From: Jejuia algarum
GTDB lineage: Bacteria; Bacteroidota; Bacteroidia; Flavobacteriales; Flavobacteriaceae
DNA: 64,000 nt
NCBI GenBank assembly: GCA_947495775.1
Contig: CANMAQ010000019.1
Coordinates: 17,970-81,969 of the forward strand
Direction: 5' to 3'
The notes under the pieces: generated by a model
Databases searched by the model: none
The model's input: the letters and a program-made list of their open reading frames with translations, nothing else
What the model was told of the DNA's origin: nothing
Translations under genes and position numbers: made by a program
Shown here: positions 45,043 to 54,800 of the stretch, in pieces
Numbering within the stretch: the first letter of the stretch is position 1
Layout: each line of letters begins with the position of its first letter

Positions 45043-45597
45043 ATGTCTGAAGTAAGTGAAAAGAAATGGTATGTTGTAAGGGCTGTAAGTGGTCAAGAAA
45101 ACAAAATAAAAACCTATATCGAGAATGAAATTACGCGACTAGGTTTACAAGATTATGTAGATCAAGTATTAGTCCCTACAGAAAAAGTAGTTCAAATTCG
45201 AAACGGTAAAAAAACTCAGAAAGAAAAAGTATTCTTTCCTGGGTATATTATGGTTCAAGCTAACTTAACTGGAGAAGTACCTCATATCATTAGATCGGTA
45301 ACAAACGTTATTGGATTTTTAGGTGAAACTAAAGGCGGAGACCCTGTGCCATTACGACAGTCTGAAGTAAACAGAATGTTAGGTAAGGTAGACGAGTTAA
45401 CTGTAGATGAGAACGTACATGTAGCGATACCTTTTACTAAGGGAGAAACTGTTAAGGTTATCGACGGGCCATTTAATGGTTTCGATGGTACTATAGAAAA
45501 TATAAACGAAGAAAAGCGTAAGCTAGAAGTAATGGTTAAGATATTTGGAAGAAAAACACCATTAGAGCTCAGCTATATGCAGGTTGAAAAAATATAA
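45043..45597 (+). CDS. nusG: Transcription elongation/termination factor NusG
   Basis: A 184-residue NusG with an NGN domain (KKWYVVRAVSGQENK) and a C-terminal KOW domain (KGETVKVIDGPFNGFDGTI). It couples RNA polymerase to the ribosome or Rho. Downstream of secE by 12 bases; a 74-base spacer separates it from rplK. Confidence 0.97.
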   Translation: MSEVSEKKWYVVRAVSGQENKIKTYIENEITRLGLQDYVDQVLVPTEKVVQIRNGKKTQKEKVFFPGYIMVQANLTGEVPHIIRSVTNVIGFLGETKGGDPVPLRQSEVNRMLGKVDELTVDENVHVAIPFTKGETVKVIDGPFNGFDGTIENINEEKRKLEVMVKIFGRKTPLELSYMQVEKI

Positions 45598-45671
45598 TAA
45601 TTGTTACACTAGATAAATGATAGTACCATTTAGCTTCCACTTAAAAGTACTATCAAACTAAATTATTAAAA

Positions 45672-46109
45672 ATGGCAAAAGAATTAGGTAAAGTAGTTAA
45701 GTTACAAGTTCGGGGAGGTGCTGCGAATCCGTCGCCACCGGTTGGACCCGCTTTAGGTGCTGCTGGGGTAAACATCATGGAGTTCTGTAAGCAATTTAAT
45801 GCGAGAACTCAGGATAAAGCTGGTAAAGTATTACCAGTTGTTATTTCTGTTTACAAGGACAAGTCTTTCGATTTCGTTATCAAGACACCACCAGCTGCAG
45901 TACAATTATTAGAAGCGGCCAAGGTGAAAAAAGGTTCAGGAGAACCAAACCGAAAAAAAGTAGCTAAAGTGTCTTGGGACCAAGTAAAAACCATTGCAGA
46001 AGATAAAATGCAGGATTTAAATGCATTTACAATCGAATCTGCTATGAAAATGGTTGCTGGTACAGCAAGATCAATGGGAATCACTGTAACAGGGCAATTC
46101 CCTTCTTAA
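45672..46109 (+). CDS. rplK: 50S ribosomal protein uL11
   Basis: A 145-residue ribosomal protein with the N-terminal VVKLQVRGGAANPSPPVGPALG and the C-terminal rRNA-binding domain ending in ARSMGITVTGQFPS. Part of the GTPase-associated centre. rplA follows after 20 bases. Confidence 0.98.
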   Translation: MAKELGKVVKLQVRGGAANPSPPVGPALGAAGVNIMEFCKQFNARTQDKAGKVLPVVISVYKDKSFDFVIKTPPAAVQLLEAAKVKKGSGEPNRKKVAKVSWDQVKTIAEDKMQDLNAFTIESAMKMVAGTARSMGITVTGQFPS

Positions 46110-46129
46110 TCTATTAAAGACATTACAAA

Positions 46130-46819
46130 ATGGCAAGATTAACAAAAAAGCAAAAAGAGGCTGTAGCGAAATTAGAAAAAGGGAAAGTTTATTCTCTTAA
46201 TGAAGCATCTTCATTAATCAAAGAAATTACCAATACTAAGTTTGATGCGTCTGTAGATTTAGCAGTACGTTTAGGAGTAGATCCTAGAAAAGCAAACCAA
46301 ATGGTAAGAGGTGTTGTATCTCTTCCACACGGTACGGGTAAAGATATGAAAGTTTTAGCATTAGTAACTCCAGACAAAGAAGCAGAAGCTAAAGCGGCTG
46401 GTGCAGATTACGTTGGTTTAGACGAGTATCTTGATAAAATCAAGGGCGGATGGACAGATGTAGACGTTATCGTTACAATGCCTAGCGTTATGGGTAAATT
46501 AGGACCTTTAGGACGTGTATTAGGCCCACGTGGTTTAATGCCTAACCCTAAGACAGGAACAGTAACTATGGATGTTGCTAAAGCCGTTAGCGAAGTAAAA
46601 GCTGGTAAAATTGACTTTAAAGTTGATAAAACTGGTATCGTTCACGCAGCAATAGGTAAAGCATCATTTAGTGCTGATAAGATTGAAGGTAACGCAAACG
46701 AGTTATTACAAACATTAATGAAATTAAAACCAACTACTGCTAAAGGTGTGTATGTAAAGAGTATTTTTATGTCTTCTACAATGAGCCCTAGTATAGCAAT
46801 AGATCCAAAGATAGGTTAA
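46130..46819 (+). CDS. rplA: 50S ribosomal protein uL1
   Basis: A 229-residue protein of the L1 stalk with the family blocks VDLAVRLGVDPRKANQMVRG and GRVLGPRGLMPNPKTGTV. In many bacteria it represses the rplK-rplA mRNA by binding a leader site; no obvious L1-site mimic was examined here. rplJ starts 19 bases downstream. Confidence 0.98.
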   Translation: MARLTKKQKEAVAKLEKGKVYSLNEASSLIKEITNTKFDASVDLAVRLGVDPRKANQMVRGVVSLPHGTGKDMKVLALVTPDKEAEAKAAGADYVGLDEYLDKIKGGWTDVDVIVTMPSVMGKLGPLGRVLGPRGLMPNPKTGTVTMDVAKAVSEVKAGKIDFKVDKTGIVHAAIGKASFSADKIEGNANELLQTLMKLKPTTAKGVYVKSIFMSSTMSPSIAIDPKIG

Positions 46820-46838
46820 TTAGTTAAAAACTTTTATT

Positions 46839-47360
46839 ATGACAAGAGAAGAAAAGTCACAAGTAATTCAAGACCTAACTGCACAATTAGCCGATAATGC
46901 TAACATCTATTTAGCAGATATCTCTGGATTGAACGCAGGTACAACTTCAGATTTACGTCGCGCTTGTTTTAAAGCAGACATTAAATTGGCAGTGGTTAAG
47001 AATACGTTGCTTGAAAAAGCAATGGAAGCTTCAGATAGAGAGTTTGGAGACCTTCCTACAGTATTAAAAGGAAATACATCGGTGATGTATTCTGAAACTG
47101 GAAATGCACCAGCTAAAGTAATTAAAGCGTTTAGAAAAAAATCAGAAAAGCCACTTTTAAAAGGTGCTTTTATTGAGGAAGCGGTTTACATTGGTGATGA
47201 CCAGTTAGATATGTTAGTAGATATCAAGTCTAAAGAAGAGTTGATAGGAGAGATTGTTGGCTTATTACAGTCTCCTGCTAAAAACGTTATTTCGGCACTT
47301 AAATCAGGTGGTTCGACAATAGCAGGTATCATTAAAACATTATCTGAGAAAGAAGGATAA
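46839..47360 (+). CDS. rplJ: 50S ribosomal protein uL10
   Basis: A 173-residue protein forming the base of the L7/L12 stalk. N-terminal MTREEKSQVIQDLTAQL and the C-terminal helices that hold L12 dimers are visible. The 19-base spacer before it leaves no room for a canonical L10 leader in this position. rplL follows after 60 bases. Confidence 0.97.
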   Translation: MTREEKSQVIQDLTAQLADNANIYLADISGLNAGTTSDLRRACFKADIKLAVVKNTLLEKAMEASDREFGDLPTVLKGNTSVMYSETGNAPAKVIKAFRKKSEKPLLKGAFIEEAVYIGDDQLDMLVDIKSKEELIGEIVGLLQSPAKNVISALKSGGSTIAGIIKTLSEKEG

Positions 47361-47420
47361 TTAGGCAAGTACGCACTTTATTACAATTATATTATTACAA
47401 AATTATTAAAACGATAGAAA

Positions 47421-47798
47421 ATGGCAGATTTAAAAGAATTCGCAGAACAATTAGTTAACTTAACAGTAAAAGAAGTTAATGAGTTAGCTACTATATTAAA
47501 AGATGAGTACGGTATCGAACCTGCTGCTGCAGCTGTAGCTGTTGCTGCTGGAGGTGCTGCTGCTGGTGGAGACGCTACAGAAGAAAAAACTGAATTTGAT
47601 GTAATCTTAAAAGCAGCTGGTGGATCTAAGTTAGCAGTTGTAAAATTAGTTAAAGAATTAACTGGTTTAGGATTAAAAGAAGCTAAAGGATTAGTTGATG
47701 ATGCACCAAGTGCAATCAAAGAAGGTGTTTCTAAAGACGAAGCTGAAGGTTTAAAATCTTCATTAGAAGAAGCAGGAGCAGAGGTTGAGCTTAAATAA
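47421..47798 (+). CDS. rplL: 50S ribosomal protein bL12
   Basis: A 125-residue L7/L12 with the N-terminal dimerisation helix pair, an Ala-rich hinge (AAAAVAVAAGGAAAGGDA) and the C-terminal factor-binding domain TEFDVILKAAGGSKLAVVK. It recruits translation factors. It precedes a structured 190-base spacer before rpoB. Confidence 0.98.
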   Translation: MADLKEFAEQLVNLTVKEVNELATILKDEYGIEPAAAAVAVAAGGAAAGGDATEEKTEFDVILKAAGGSKLAVVKLVKELTGLGLKEAKGLVDDAPSAIKEGVSKDEAEGLKSSLEEAGAEVELK

Positions 47799-47826
47799 GC
47801 TTAGCACCACAACAATACAAAGGTTT

Positions 47827-47863
47827 AGGTCTACCACGCAACAAGTGTGGTAGCACCTAGACC
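47827..47863 (+). promoter_or_regulatory. Hairpin between rplL and rpoB, possible attenuator
   Basis: Two alternative structures share these bases: CTACCAC/GTGGTAG (47831-47837 with 47847-47853), or GGTCTA/TAGACC (47828-47833 with 47858-47863) with an inner CCAC/GTGG. It is followed by ATTTTGTG, a weak T-tract. A second 7-bp pair AAGAGTT/AACTCTT occurs at 47903-47938. Attenuators between rplL and rpoB adjust polymerase levels in other bacteria. Confidence 0.5.
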
Positions 47864-47992
47864 ATTTTGTGTATATAATCATGTACATAAATAAAACAAT
47901 AAAAGAGTTAGAGATATAATGTACTATCATAAACTCTTACCGAGTGTTTAAAAGCACTGTCATTATTTTTTTAATCAAAATTCCGTCCATTG

Positions 47993-50900
47993 ATGTTATC
48001 AACACAAGCTGAAAGATTAAATTTTTCCTCTATTGTAAATAGAACAGAATATCCAGATTTTTTGGACATTCAGATTAAATCCTTCCAAGATTTTTTCCAA
48101 TTAGAAACTAAATCTGAAGAAAGAGGTGATGAAGGTTTATATAACACCTTCATGGAAAACTTTCCTATTACAGATTCACGTAATCAATTCGTATTAGAAT
48201 TTTTAGATTACTTCGTTGATCCGCCAAGATATGCTATCGAAGAGTGTATTGAAAGAGGGTTAACATATAGCGTTCCGCTAAAGGCTAGACTAAAGTTGTA
48301 TTGTACAGATCCAGAACACGAGGATTTCGAGACCATCGTTCAGGATGTATATTTAGGGACTATTCCATACATGACACCTTCTGGTACGTTTTGTATTAAC
48401 GGTGCAGAGCGTGTGGTTGTGTCTCAATTACACCGTTCACCAGGAGTGTTTTTTGGACAATCTTTCCACGCCAATGGAACCAAATTATATTCAGCAAGGG
48501 TAATTCCATTCAAGGGCTCTTGGATAGAATTTGCCACAGATATCAATCAGGTGATGTACGCCTATATTGATAGAAAGAAAAAATTACCTGTAACAACACT
48601 TTTCCGCGCTATCGGTTTTGAGCGTGATAAAGATATTTTAGAAATTTTCGATTTAGCAGAAGAAGCTAAAGTTTCTAAAACAGGCTTAAAGAAATATCTA
48701 GGGAGAAAATTAGCAGCACGTGTATTAAACACATGGCATGAAGATTTTGTGGATGAGGATACAGGAGAAGTTGTATCTATCGAGCGTAATGAGATTGTAT
48801 TAGATCGTGATACAATTCTTGATAAAGAAAATATTGAAGAAATTCTTGAAGCAGAAGTTAAGACGATTCTTTTACATAAAGAAACGAACGAACAAGGGGA
48901 TTATGCCATTATCCACAATACGCTTCAAAAAGATCCAACAAACTCAGAAAAAGAGGCTGTTGAACATATATACAGACAACTACGTAATGCAGAGCCGCCA
49001 GATGAGGAAACAGCACGTGGTATTATAGATAAATTATTCTTTAGTGACCAACGTTACTCTTTAGGAGAAGTAGGGCGTTATAGAATGAATAAAAAATTAG
49101 GTCTTGATATTGGAATGGATAAGCAAGTGCTTACCAAAGAAGATATCATTACTATTATTAAATATTTAATTGAGTTAATCAACTCTAAAGCAGAGATTGA
49201 TGATATTGACCACTTATCTAACCGTCGTGTACGTACCGTAGGTGAGCAATTATCATCTCAGTTTGGTGTTGGTTTAGCACGTATGGCGCGTACCATTCGC
49301 GAACGTATGAATGTGCGTGACAACGAGGTATTTACACCAATAGATTTAATTAATGCGAAGACGTTATCGTCTGTTATTAATTCATTCTTTGGAACGAATC
49401 AGTTATCTCAGTTTATGGACCAAACAAATCCATTAGCAGAGATCACACACAAGCGTCGTTTATCGGCATTAGGACCAGGTGGTCTTTCAAGAGAACGCGC
49501 AGGGTTCGAGGTACGTGATGTACATTATACACACTACGGAAGACTTTGTCCTATTGAAACACCAGAAGGACCGAATATTGGTTTAATATCATCACTTTCA
49601 GTATTTGCTAAGGTGAATTCAATGGGCTTCATTGAAACACCATACCGTAAAGTAACAGAAGGTGTTGTAGATATTAAAAATGCACCAACATATTTAAGTG
49701 CAGAAGAAGAAGAAGAGAAGTTAATCGCGCAGGCTACCGTAAAAGTAGATGAAGATGGTAAGATCTTACACGATAAGGTAATTGCACGTATGGAAGGCGA
49801 TTTCCCTGTAATAGATCCTAAAGAGATTCATTATACAGATGTTGCTCCTAACCAGATTTCTTCAATATCTGCATCTTTAATTCCATTTTTGGAACATGAT
49901 GATGCCAACCGTGCTTTGATGGGATCTAACATGATGCGTCAAGCCGTACCATTATTAAGAGTAGATGCACCAATTGTAGGAACAGGTTTAGAACGTCAAG
50001 TCGCTTCAGACTCTAGAGTATTAATTAATGCAGAAGGTACAGGAGAAGTCTTGTATGTAGATGCTAATGAAATACAGATTAGATACGATCGTAGCGAAGA
50101 CGAAGCTAAAGTAAGTTTTGATAGCGATGTGAAAACGTATAACTTGGTGAAGTTTAGAAAAACAAACCAAGGAACGTCTATCAACTTAAAGCCTATTGTT
50201 AAGAAAGGCGATAAAGTTAAAAAAGGACAAGTACTATCAGAAGGTTATGCGACCCAAATGGGAGAATTAGCTTTAGGTAGAAATATGAAAGTAGCCTTTA
50301 TGCCTTGGAAAGGGTATAACTTTGAGGATGCGATTGTAATTTCTGAAAAAGTAGTACGTGAAGATATCTTTACATCAATTCATATCGATGAGTATTCTCT
50401 AGAAGTAAGAGATACAAAATTAGGTAATGAAGAGTTGACTAACGATATTCCTAATGTTTCTGAAGAGGCTACAAAAGACTTAGATGAAAACGGAATGATT
50501 CGTATTGGTGCCGAAGTAAAACCAGGAGATATCCTTATAGGTAAGATCACACCAAAAGGAGAATCAGACCCTACACCAGAAGAAAAATTATTACGTGCCA
50601 TCTTTGGAGATAAAGCTGGAGATGTAAAAGATGCGTCTTTAAAAGCATCGCCATCGTTACACGGTGTTGTTATAGAGAAAAAATTATTCGCTAGAGCAGT
50701 AAAAGATAAGCGTAAACGCGCACAAGATAAAGATGATATCTTAGCCTTAGAAGCGCAGTACGATAGAAAGTTTGACGAATTAAAAGATGTTTTAATTGAT
50801 AAGTTGTTCACCATTGTAAATGGTAAAACAGCTCAAGGGATCTTTAATGATTTAGGGGAAGAGGTATTACCAAAAGGCAAGAAATTCACATTAAAGATGT

Positions 50901-51805
50901 TAAATGCAGTAGATGATTATGCGCATTTAGTATCTGGAAAGTGGACTACAGACGAGCATACCAACAAATTGGTTGCAGACCTTATTCATAACTACAAAAT
51001 TAAAGAAAACGACCTTCAAGGAGCCTTACGTCGCGAGAAGTTCACCATTTCTGTAGGAGATGAGTTGCCTTCAGGAATTATCAAGTTAGCAAAAGTTTAT
51101 ATTGCTAAAAAACGTAAGCTTAAAGTAGGTGATAAGATGGCAGGACGTCACGGTAACAAAGGTATCGTAGCACGTATTGTACGTCAAGAAGACATGCCGT
51201 TCTTAGACGACGGAACACCAGTAGATATCGTATTGAATCCACTAGGGGTACCATCGCGTATGAATATTGGACAAATTTACGAAACGGTACTAGGATGGGC
51301 TGGACAAAAATTAGGACGCAAATATGCTACCCCTATTTTTGATGGTGCTACTATAGATCAAATCAACGGATTTACAGATGAAGCTGGAATACCAAGATAC
51401 GGACATACATACCTATACGATGGTGGTACTGGACAGCGTTTTGATCAACCTGCAACAGTAGGTGTGATTTACATGCTGAAACTAGGACACATGGTAGATG
51501 ATAAGATGCACGCACGTTCTATAGGACCTTACTCATTAATTACGCAACAGCCATTAGGTGGTAAAGCACAGTTTGGTGGTCAGCGTTTTGGTGAGATGGA
51601 AGTTTGGGCACTTGAAGCTTATGGCGCATCAAGTACGTTACGTGAAATCTTAACTGTAAAATCTGATGATGTAATTGGACGTGCCAAAACATACGAAAGT
51701 ATTGTGAAAGGTGAACCAATGCCAGATCCAGGATTACCAGAATCTTTCAATGTATTAATGCATGAATTGAAAGGTTTAGGATTAGACATCAGATTAGAAG
51801 AATAA
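47993..51805 (+). CDS. rpoB: RNA polymerase subunit beta
   Basis: A 1270-residue beta subunit. The ORF could begin at TTG 47990, but the ATG at 47993 is the better start (MLSTQAERLNFSS). The rifampicin-pocket region is present (FFGTNQLSQFMDQTNPL, with HKRRLSALGPGGL). Also present are the GRHGNKGIVARIV and GLGLDIRLEE C-terminal blocks. It is the first polymerase gene; a CAGT/ACTG element lies between it and rpoC. Confidence 0.98.
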   Translation: MLSTQAERLNFSSIVNRTEYPDFLDIQIKSFQDFFQLETKSEERGDEGLYNTFMENFPITDSRNQFVLEFLDYFVDPPRYAIEECIERGLTYSVPLKARLKLYCTDPEHEDFETIVQDVYLGTIPYMTPSGTFCINGAERVVVSQLHRSPGVFFGQSFHANGTKLYSARVIPFKGSWIEFATDINQVMYAYIDRKKKLPVTTLFRAIGFERDKDILEIFDLAEEAKVSKTGLKKYLGRKLAARVLNTWHEDFVDEDTGEVVSIERNEIVLDRDTILDKENIEEILEAEVKTILLHKETNEQGDYAIIHNTLQKDPTNSEKEAVEHIYRQLRNAEPPDEETARGIIDKLFFSDQRYSLGEVGRYRMNKKLGLDIGMDKQVLTKEDIITIIKYLIELINSKAEIDDIDHLSNRRVRTVGEQLSSQFGVGLARMARTIRERMNVRDNEVFTPIDLINAKTLSSVINSFFGTNQLSQFMDQTNPLAEITHKRRLSALGPGGLSRERAGFEVRDVHYTHYGRLCPIETPEGPNIGLISSLSVFAKVNSMGFIETPYRKVTEGVVDIKNAPTYLSAEEEEEKLIAQATVKVDEDGKILHDKVIARMEGDFPVIDPKEIHYTDVAPNQISSISASLIPFLEHDDANRALMGSNMMRQAVPLLRVDAPIVGTGLERQVASDSRVLINAEGTGEVLYVDANEIQIRYDRSEDEAKVSFDSDVKTYNLVKFRKTNQGTSINLKPIVKKGDKVKKGQVLSEGYATQMGELALGRNMKVAFMPWKGYNFEDAIVISEKVVREDIFTSIHIDEYSLEVRDTKLGNEELTNDIPNVSEEATKDLDENGMIRIGAEVKPGDILIGKITPKGESDPTPEEKLLRAIFGDKAGDVKDASLKASPSLHGVVIEKKLFARAVKDKRKRAQDKDDILALEAQYDRKFDELKDVLIDKLFTIVNGKTAQGIFNDLGEEVLPKGKKFTLKMLNAVDDYAHLVSGKWTTDEHTNKLVADLIHNYKIKENDLQGALRREKFTISVGDELPSGIIKLAKVYIAKKRKLKVGDKMAGRHGNKGIVARIVRQEDMPFLDDGTPVDIVLNPLGVPSRMNIGQIYETVLGWAGQKLGRKYATPIFDGATIDQINGFTDEAGIPRYGHTYLYDGGTGQRFDQPATVGVIYMLKLGHMVDDKMHARSIGPYSLITQQPLGGKAQFGGQRFGEMEVWALEAYGASSTLREILTVKSDDVIGRAKTYESIVKGEPMPDPGLPESFNVLMHELKGLGLDIRLEE

Positions 51806-51811
51806 TAAAAT

Positions 51812-51870
51812 AGTTAGCAGTTAACAGTCAGCAGTAGGCACTGCGCACTGAACACTGAATACTGAATACT
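51812..51870 (+). repeat. CAGT/ACTG-rich element between rpoB and rpoC
   Basis: The first half carries CAGT four times (in TAGCAGTTAACAGTCAGCAGTAGGC-type sequence) and the second half carries ACTG repeatedly (GCACTGAACACTGAATACTGAATACT-type). The two halves are complementary in outline and could form an imperfect hairpin. Similar CAGT-repeat tracts occur between genes elsewhere in Bacteroidota genomes. Confidence 0.6.
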
Positions 51871-51878
51871 ATAAAGAA

Positions 51879-54800
51879 ATGGCAAGAAAACAAGATAAGA
51901 ATACAGTAAAGAGATTTAACAAAATCTCAATTGGTTTAGCATCACCAGAGTCTATTTTAGCAGAGTCTAGAGGTGAAGTTTTAAAACCAGAAACTATTAA
52001 TTATCGAACACACAAACCAGAACGTGATGGTTTGTTTTGTGAGCGTATTTTTGGTCCTGTAAAGGATTATGAATGTGCTTGCGGTAAATATAAAAGAATT
52101 CGCTACAAAGGTATTGTATGTGACCGTTGTGGTGTTGAAGTAACAGAAAAGAAAGTACGTCGCGATCGTGTAGGGCATATTAATTTAGTGGTACCTGTAG
52201 CACACATATGGTACTTCCGTTCGTTACCGAACAAAATAGGATACCTATTAGGCTTACCATCTAAGAAATTAGATATGATTATTTACTACGAACGTTACGT
52301 AGTGATCCAGCCAGGTTCTGCAAAGAATGAAGAAGGAGAACCATTGCAAAAAATGGACTTCTTAACAGAAGAAGAGTATTTAAATATTTTAGAGGATTTA
52401 CCTCAAGATAATCAATATTTAGACGATACAGACCCTAACAAATTCATCGCTAAGATGGGGGCAGAGTGTTTAATAGATTTATTAGCACGTATCGATTTAG
52501 AAGGGCTGTCTTACGAATTGCGTCACAAAGCCAATACAGAAACGTCTAAGCAACGTAAAACAGAGGCTTTAAAACGTTTACAAGTAGTAGGTTCTTTAAG
52601 AGAATCTAACAATAACCGTGAAAATCGTCCAGAATGGATGATTATGAAAGTTATTCCAATCATTCCACCAGAATTACGTCCATTAGTACCATTAGATGGT
52701 GGTCGTTTTGCAACGTCAGATTTGAATGATTTATACCGTCGTGTGATTATCCGTAACAACCGTTTAAAGCGTTTGGTAGAGATTAAAGCACCAGAGGTAA
52801 TTTTGCGTAATGAAAAACGTATGTTACAAGAATCTGTAGATTCATTATTTGATAACACACGTAAATCATCTGCAGTAAAAACAGATTCTAACCGTCCGTT
52901 AAAATCATTATCAGATTCACTTAAAGGAAAGCAAGGTCGTTTCCGTCAAAACTTACTTGGTAAGCGTGTGGATTACTCAGCACGTTCTGTAATTGTTGTA
53001 GGACCAGAATTAAAATTATTTGAATGTGGATTGCCAAAAAATATGGCAGCAGAACTTTACAAGCCTTTTGTCATCAGAAAACTGATCGAAAGAGGTATTG
53101 TAAAAACTGTAAAATCTGCAAAGAAAATTATAGACAAAAGAGAGCCTGTGGTTTGGGATATTTTGGAGAATGTGTTGAAAGGCCATCCCGTATTACTAAA
53201 CCGTGCGCCTACTTTACACCGTTTGGGTATACAAGCGTTCCAACCCAAATTAATTGAAGGGAAAGCAATACAGTTACACCCATTAGTATGTACAGCATTT
53301 AACGCCGATTTCGATGGAGATCAAATGGCGGTACACTTACCATTAGGACCTGAAGCTATTTTAGAATGTCAGTTGTTAATGTTAGCGTCTCATAACATAT
53401 TAAACCCAGCCAATGGTTCGCCAGTAACAGTACCATCTCAGGATATGGTACTTGGGTTATACTATATGACAAAAGAGCGTAAGTCTACACCAGAAGTGCC
53501 TATCAAAGGCGAAGGTTTAACGTTCTACTCTCCAGAGGAAGTAGAAATAGCCTTTAACGAAAAGCGCGTAGACTTAAATGCTGGAATTAAAGTAAGAACC
53601 ATCGACATTAATGAAGATGGTAAATTAGATAGAATGATTGTAACTACTACTGTAGGACGTGTGTTATTTAACCAGCACGTACCACAAGCAGCAGGGTATA
53701 TCAATCAGGTATTAACTAAGAAATCTTTAAGAGATATTATACACGGTATTCTTAAAGTAACTTCTGTTCCAGAAACAGCAGATTTCTTAGATGCCATTAG
53801 AACATTAGGATTTAATTTTGCATTCCAAGGGGGACTATCATTTAGTTTAGGGGATATCATTATCCCACCAGAGAAGCAATCTATGATCGATAAAGCCAAT
53901 GGATTAGTAGACGGTATTACTGGAAACTATAACATGGGACTTATCACCAATAACGAGCGTTACAATCAGGTTATTGATATTTGGACGTCTACCAATGCAG
54001 AATTGACAGAATTGTCCATGAAGCGTATTAGAGAAGACCAACAAGGATTTAACTCGGTGTTTATGATGCTTGATTCTGGAGCACGTGGATCTAAAGAACA
54101 GATTCGTCAGCTTACAGGTATGCGTGGATTAATGGCGAAACCTAAAAAATCTAACGCAGGTGGTGGAGAGATTATTGAAAATCCAATTTTATCTAACTTT
54201 AAAGAAGGACTTTCAATTTTAGAATACTTTATCTCAACGCACGGTGCACGTAAAGGTCTTGCCGATACCGCCTTAAAAACGGCAGATGCAGGGTACTTAA
54301 CACGTCGTTTAGTAGATGTATCTCAAGATGTTATTGTAAACAGTGTAGACTGTGGTACATTGAGAGGTGTTGAAGTGACACCACTTAAAAAGAATGATGA
54401 AGTTGTTGAAACTTTAGAAGAACGTATCGTTGGACGTGTAGCTTTAAATGACACTTACAATCCACAAACCGAAGAATTATTAGTAGCTTCAGGACAACTT
54501 ATCGATGATAAAATAGCGAAGGCTATTGGTGCTTCGCCAATCGAAAGTTTAGAAGTACGCTCACCATTAAGCTGTGAAGCTGTAAAAGGAATCTGTGCAA
54601 AATGTTACGGACGTAACTTAGCGACAGGTAAAATGGTACAACGTGGTGAAGCTGTAGGTGTAGTAGCAGCGCAGTCTATTGGAGAACCAGGTACACAGTT
54701 AACCTTACGTACATTCCACGTAGGTGGTATTGCAGGTAACATTTCTGAAGATAACAAGCTTGCCGTGAAGTTTGACGGTGTTGCAGAAATTGAGGATCTT

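Noticed and set aside
46820..46838. L10 leader RNA before rplJ
   Set aside because: Only 19 bases separate rplA and rplJ, too short for a canonical leader.
47990..47992. TTG as the rpoB start
   Set aside because: An ATG directly follows at 47993 and gives the usual N-terminus.
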